A model generated the notes under the pieces. That model saw only the letters and a program-made list of their open reading frames with translations, was not told where the DNA came from and made no database searches. Both the position numbers and the translations under genes were made by a program. A stretch of 9,268 nt of DNA from CAYHHI01 sp964356335 (lineage in GTDB: Bacteria; Arandabacterota; Arandabacteria; Arandabacterales; Arandabacteraceae), in assembly GCA_964356335.1 (NCBI GenBank), contig CAYHHI010000071.1:1-9268 (forward strand), given 5' to 3'. How positions within the stretch are numbered: the first letter of the stretch is position 1; every line of letters begins with the position of its first letter. Of the stretch, positions 7,313 through 9,268 are shown piece after piece.

Positions 7313-7512
7313 CAATAGCCTGCCTGCTGAGCCACCTTCTTAAGGAGCTTACGCCTGGCAGCGAGGGTTTTCCGTTTCCTACGCTCGCTCGGCTTCTCGA
7401 AGTGCTGATGTCTCTTGTATTCTGACAAACGCCCTTCACGTTCGCAAACCTTCTTGAATCTCCGAAGGGCACTCTCGAAGGACTCGTTATCCTTCACTAT
7501 GATGCCAGCCAA
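7312..7512 (-). CDS. rpsU: Small ribosomal subunit protein bS21
   Basis: A 66-residue basic protein of the 30S platform, near the 3' end of 16S rRNA, with a role in initiation. 'AGIIVKDNESFESALRRFKK' at the N-terminus and the Arg/Lys-rich 'SERRKRKTLAARRKLLKK' stretch are typical bS21. The start is a TTG at 7510-7512 that puts the first residues in the usual MAGIxVxxNE register. A strong GGAGG lies exactly eight bases upstream. A longer reading from a TTG at 7542 would add 10 residues not found in the family and would place the Shine-Dalgarno inside the gene. It is the first gene after the promoter at 7594-7622 and opens the yqeY-mutS2-dnaG-rpoD run. Confidence 0.96.
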   Translation of the reverse strand: MAGIIVKDNESFESALRRFKKVCEREGRLSEYKRHQHFEKPSERRKRKTLAARRKLLKKVAQQAGY

Positions 7513-7520
7513 AAAGGCCA

Positions 7521-7530
7521 CCTCCCCTCC
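7521..7530 (-). promoter_or_regulatory. Strong double Shine-Dalgarno of rpsU
   Basis: The minus strand reads GGAGGGGAGG here, two overlapping anti-16S matches. The proximal GGAGG (7521-7525) is eight bases from the TTG codon at 7512, and this spacing decides the start. A very strong site paired with a weak start codon could tune or autoregulate bS21 output. Confidence 0.75.
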
Positions 7531-7545
7531 ATATATGGACAAAAT

Positions 7546-7562
7546 AGTGCCCCGCTGGCACT
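7546..7562 (-). promoter_or_regulatory. Stem-loop in the rpsU 5' leader
   Basis: AGTGCC and GGCACT form a 6-bp stem around a 5-base loop, followed on the minus strand by ATTTTG. It starts about 25 bases after the predicted transcription start and ends 15 bases before the Shine-Dalgarno. The U-run is too interrupted for a convincing terminator. It might be a leader element that senses bS21 or stabilises the message. Confidence 0.35.
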
Positions 7563-7593
7563 TTCGACACTTTTATCTCAATACCATTATAAC

Positions 7594-7622
7594 AATATAG
7601 CAAACTGGCTTTGGCCTGTCAA
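7594..7622 (-). promoter_or_regulatory. Sigma-70 promoter of the rpsU-to-rpoD operon
   Basis: The minus strand has a perfect -35 TTGACA (7617-7622) and TATATT (7594-7599) as -10, separated by exactly 17 bases. The start is expected near 7587, giving an rpsU leader of about 75 bases. A perfect TATAAT also occurs at 7586-7591, but it would be 25 bases from the -35 and is probably not the main -10. It is the only strong promoter seen upstream of rpsU and probably drives all five genes to rpoD. Confidence 0.85.
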
Positions 7623-7844
7623 GAACCACCGTACTTTTGTGGGGGAATGGGTGGGGGCATGGTGACAGGATTCATGGCGAGGGCGGCACCCCGGCGGGGC
7701 TCAAGGGGCGAGCTATGGCCGTGCTTCTGGGATCTCCCTGGTTGCCAGACAGTCTAACACAATGTCCACCAAAAAGTTAAGCCGCGATCCTGCTCTGAAA
7801 GCCGAGGAAATGTGATGACCCGGCGGCTCGCCCTGCGTTGCCGT
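7623..7844 (-). other. Gene-free region between rsmE and the rpsU promoter
   Basis: About 220 bp without a supported gene. No terminator with a T-run follows rsmE. The stretch contains a GC-rich inverted repeat (CCCC-GGC-GGGG near 7689-7699), short hairpins around 7726-7749, and a run of G-tracts on the plus strand at 7641-7662. Short ORFs of about 30 codons exist on both strands but have no recognisable similarity or ribosome-binding sites. In Bacillus-type gene order this is the place of mtaB; no MtaB-like remnant was recognised. Confidence 0.6.
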
Positions 7845-8576
7845 CTACCCTGGGAGCCCGTGAAGTATAGCAAGGGAAGCCAGCGCCGCAGTCTCGCTTC
7901 TCAGCCTGTAAGGACCAAGGCTGAAAGGAATTGCGCCGCCACCGACGAGCGCGCCAACCTCGCAATCGGTGAAGCCGCCTTCGGGACCGACCCAAAGAGC
8001 CACTCTGGCGGGGCTCGTCTTCACCGCCTCTGTGAGGGTCGGCCCCCTTTCCGTCTCCGATGCCACAAGGGTAAGATCCGAGTCCACAGGCATACCAGCG
8101 GCACTCTCAAAGTTCTGCGGCTTGCATATCTCGGGTAGATACGAGCGCAGAGATTGTTTCATAGCTTCAATTGCGATCCGCCTCCAGCGGCCGAGCCTCG
8201 CCTCCGCGACTTTCCTCACGGACCTTTCACACTCAACAGCAACGAAGCCGGCAATCCCGAGCTCAACGCACTTCTCAACGAGAAAGTCCATCTTCGTCGG
8301 TCTTATGACACCCTGGAACACCCAAATCAAGGGCCGAGAGGGACTGGTCTCGGTGACGCCCAGGATCTTCCCAACCACCCTTCCCCGGCGCGCCTGGTGG
8401 ATCTCTACCTCGTAGACTTTGCCGGCGCCATCAGTGGCGCACACGATATCATTCACAGCGAGCCTGAGGCTTGCAACCATGTGTGAGCTTTCATCGCGAG
8501 GGAAATATACCAGGTCCTTCTCGAGAGAACTGGGAGGAAAGTAAAACCGCTGGTGACGTGAGACCTTGTCTTTCAA
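7845..8576 (-). CDS. rsmE: 16S rRNA (uracil1498-N3)-methyltransferase
   Basis: RsmE, 243 residues from the chosen start. It methylates N3 of U1498 in 16S rRNA of the 30S subunit using S-adenosylmethionine. The N-terminal PUA-like domain (about 1-75) begins 'RHQRFYFPP'. The SPOUT methyltransferase domain (about 82-243) shows 'MKQSLRSYLPEI', the cofactor-loop motif 'WVGPEGGFTDCEV' at about 195-207, and 'LGPYRLRSETAALASLAIL' near the end. The last motif differs from the common 'LGxRILRTETA' but keeps the R-S-E-T-A core. The start is a TTG at 8576 with GGAG six bases upstream, inside the putative longer reading. A TTG at 8600 would add eight residues and lacks a good ribosome site. The gene begins 31 bases after the dnaJ stop and is probably cotranscribed with it. 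Confidence 0.95.
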   Translation of the reverse strand: MKDKVSRHQRFYFPPSSLEKDLVYFPRDESSHMVASLRLAVNDIVCATDGAGKVYEVEIHQARRGRVVGKILGVTETSPSRPLIWVFQGVIRPTKMDFLVEKCVELGIAGFVAVECERSVRKVAEARLGRWRRIAIEAMKQSLRSYLPEICKPQNFESAAGMPVDSDLTLVASETERGPTLTEAVKTSPARVALWVGPEGGFTDCEVGALVGGGAIPFSLGPYRLRSETAALASLAILHGLPG

Positions 8577-8607
8577 GCTGCACTCCGACGGATGCGGCAA
8601 TCTATTC

Positions 8608-9268
8608 TCAGAGGAGCTTTCTCAGTTTTCTTGAAAAACCCTTGCCGGGTTCAGGTTTCTCTTTCACTGGAAAGCCTGAGAGCTTCTCCAGGAGGTCACG
8701 TTCATCCTTCGAGACTTTGGTGGGAACCCAAACGATGACACGGACAAGCAGATCCCCCTTGCCCCTGCCGTCAAGCCGCTCAAGCCCCCTGCCCTTCAGC
8801 GTAAATACTTTTTGTGACTGCGTCCCGGCCGGTATGGTGAGATTGTAGGGTCCATCTAGCGTGGGGACTTCTACCCGCCCGCCGAGGGCGGCGAGGGAAA
8901 AGGTTATCGGCATTTCACAGAGAATGTCGTCGCCTGCGCGCTCGAAGATAGGATGTTCCTCTTCTTCGATGTAAACAAGCAGGGACCCCGGCGGCCCGCC
9001 TCGCAGCCCGCCGTTACCCTTTCCCGAGATAGGTATGTAGTTGTTGGATGAAATGCCCGCGGGTATCTTCACAAGCACTGTCTCCTCTGAAGCGACCCGG
9101 CCCTGGCCATCGCATTCAGCGCAGCGCTCAGCAACTATCTTGCCTTCACCATGGCAGTGCCCGCATGTCGAGACATTGACGATCTGCCCGAGGAAAGACC
9201 GTTGGACCCGCCTTATCTCTCCTGTCCCCTGGCATGCCGAACAGGTCTTCAAGGCACTGCCTTTCTTG
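8608..9268 (-). CDS. dnaJ: Chaperone DnaJ, C-terminal part (5' end outside window)
   Basis: The last 219 residues of DnaJ (Hsp40), co-chaperone that delivers unfolded substrates to DnaK and stimulates its ATPase. The gene enters from the right edge, so the J domain, Gly/Phe linker and first zinc-finger repeat are not seen. Three CxxCxGxG repeats are visible: 'CSACQGTG', 'CGHCHGEG' and 'CAECDGQG'. They are followed by the substrate-binding C-terminal domains with 'VKIPAGI', 'EEEHPIFERAGDDILCEMPI', 'AALGGRVEVPTLDG' and 'GTQSQKVFTLKGRG'. The 'SGKGNGGLRGGPPGSLLV' segment resembles DnaJ of the FCB group more than proteobacterial DnaJ. A Met-like TTG at 9252 is an internal leucine codon, because the frame stays open to the edge. 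The neighbour rsmE matches the common dnaJ-prmA-rsmE order without prmA. Confidence 0.97.
   Translation of the reverse strand, partial: KKGSALKTCSACQGTGEIRRVQRSFLGQIVNVSTCGHCHGEGKIVAERCAECDGQGRVASEETVLVKIPAGISSNNYIPISGKGNGGLRGGPPGSLLVYIEEEEHPIFERAGDDILCEMPITFSLAALGGRVEVPTLDGPYNLTIPAGTQSQKVFTLKGRGLERLDGRGKGDLLVRVIVWVPTKVSKDERDLLEKLSGFPVKEKPEPGKGFSRKLRKLL

Noticed and set aside
7615..7669. 7-bp inverted repeat CCTGTCA/TGACAGG overlapping the rpsU -35 box, as an operator
   Set aside because: The arms are short and 41 bases apart; the left arm is largely the -35 consensus itself, so chance is likely.
7658..7756. Plus-strand ORF of 32 codons in the rsmE-rpsU gap
   Set aside because: No ribosome site, no recognisable similarity and very short; likely chance in GC-rich DNA.
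1..9268. Mobile element, CRISPR array, toxin-antitoxin or defence system
   Set aside because: No transposase, direct-repeat array, integrase or defence-type gene is seen. All genes are housekeeping with uniform strand and similar composition.

Overview
The window is a housekeeping locus of a bacterium with fairly high GC (roughly 55-60% by eye). All recognisable genes read on the minus strand, so transcription runs from right to left. The lineage cannot be fixed from this sequence. The DnaJ C-terminal half has a 'GNGGLRGGPPGSLLV' type segment that recalls FCB-group (Bacteroidetes/Chlorobi and related candidate phyla) DnaJ. The gene order rpoD ... C4-type zinc-ribbon protein is, from memory, also seen in Deltaproteobacteria. 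An uncultured FCB-like or delta-like bacterium is the best guess.

In transcription order from the right edge: the C-terminal 219 residues of the chaperone DnaJ; rsmE (16S rRNA m3U1498 methyltransferase); a gene-free stretch of about 220 bp that ends in a near-consensus sigma-70 promoter; then a tight run rpsU (ribosomal protein bS21), yqeY (GatB/YqeY-domain protein), mutS2, dnaG (primase) and rpoD (primary sigma factor). After rpoD comes a second strong promoter driving two tRNA genes, tRNA-Val(CAC) and a CAT-anticodon tRNA (elongator Met or Ile2). A rho-independent terminator follows. Last are a short uncharacterised ORF, whose start resembles a Nif3-family N-terminus, and the 5' third of a COG1579-type zinc-ribbon protein gene, cut by the left edge.

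The layout joins two classical neighbourhoods. One is the macromolecular synthesis operon rpsU-dnaG-rpoD, which couples initiation of translation, replication and transcription. The other is the Gram-positive-type chain dnaJ-(prmA)-rsmE-(mtaB)-rpsU-yqeY. Here prmA and mtaB are absent, and yqeY and mutS2 sit between rpsU and dnaG. Overlaps of 1-4 bases at rpsU/yqeY and small-ORF/zinc-ribbon, and a 2-base gap at mutS2/dnaG, indicate cotranscription and translational coupling.

No mobile element, CRISPR array, defence system or novel multi-gene system is visible. The points most worth a second look are mutS2 within the rpsU-dnaG-rpoD operon, the short Nif3-like ORF directly behind a terminator, the unexplained rsmE-rpsU intergenic region, and the rpsU leader with its TTG start.
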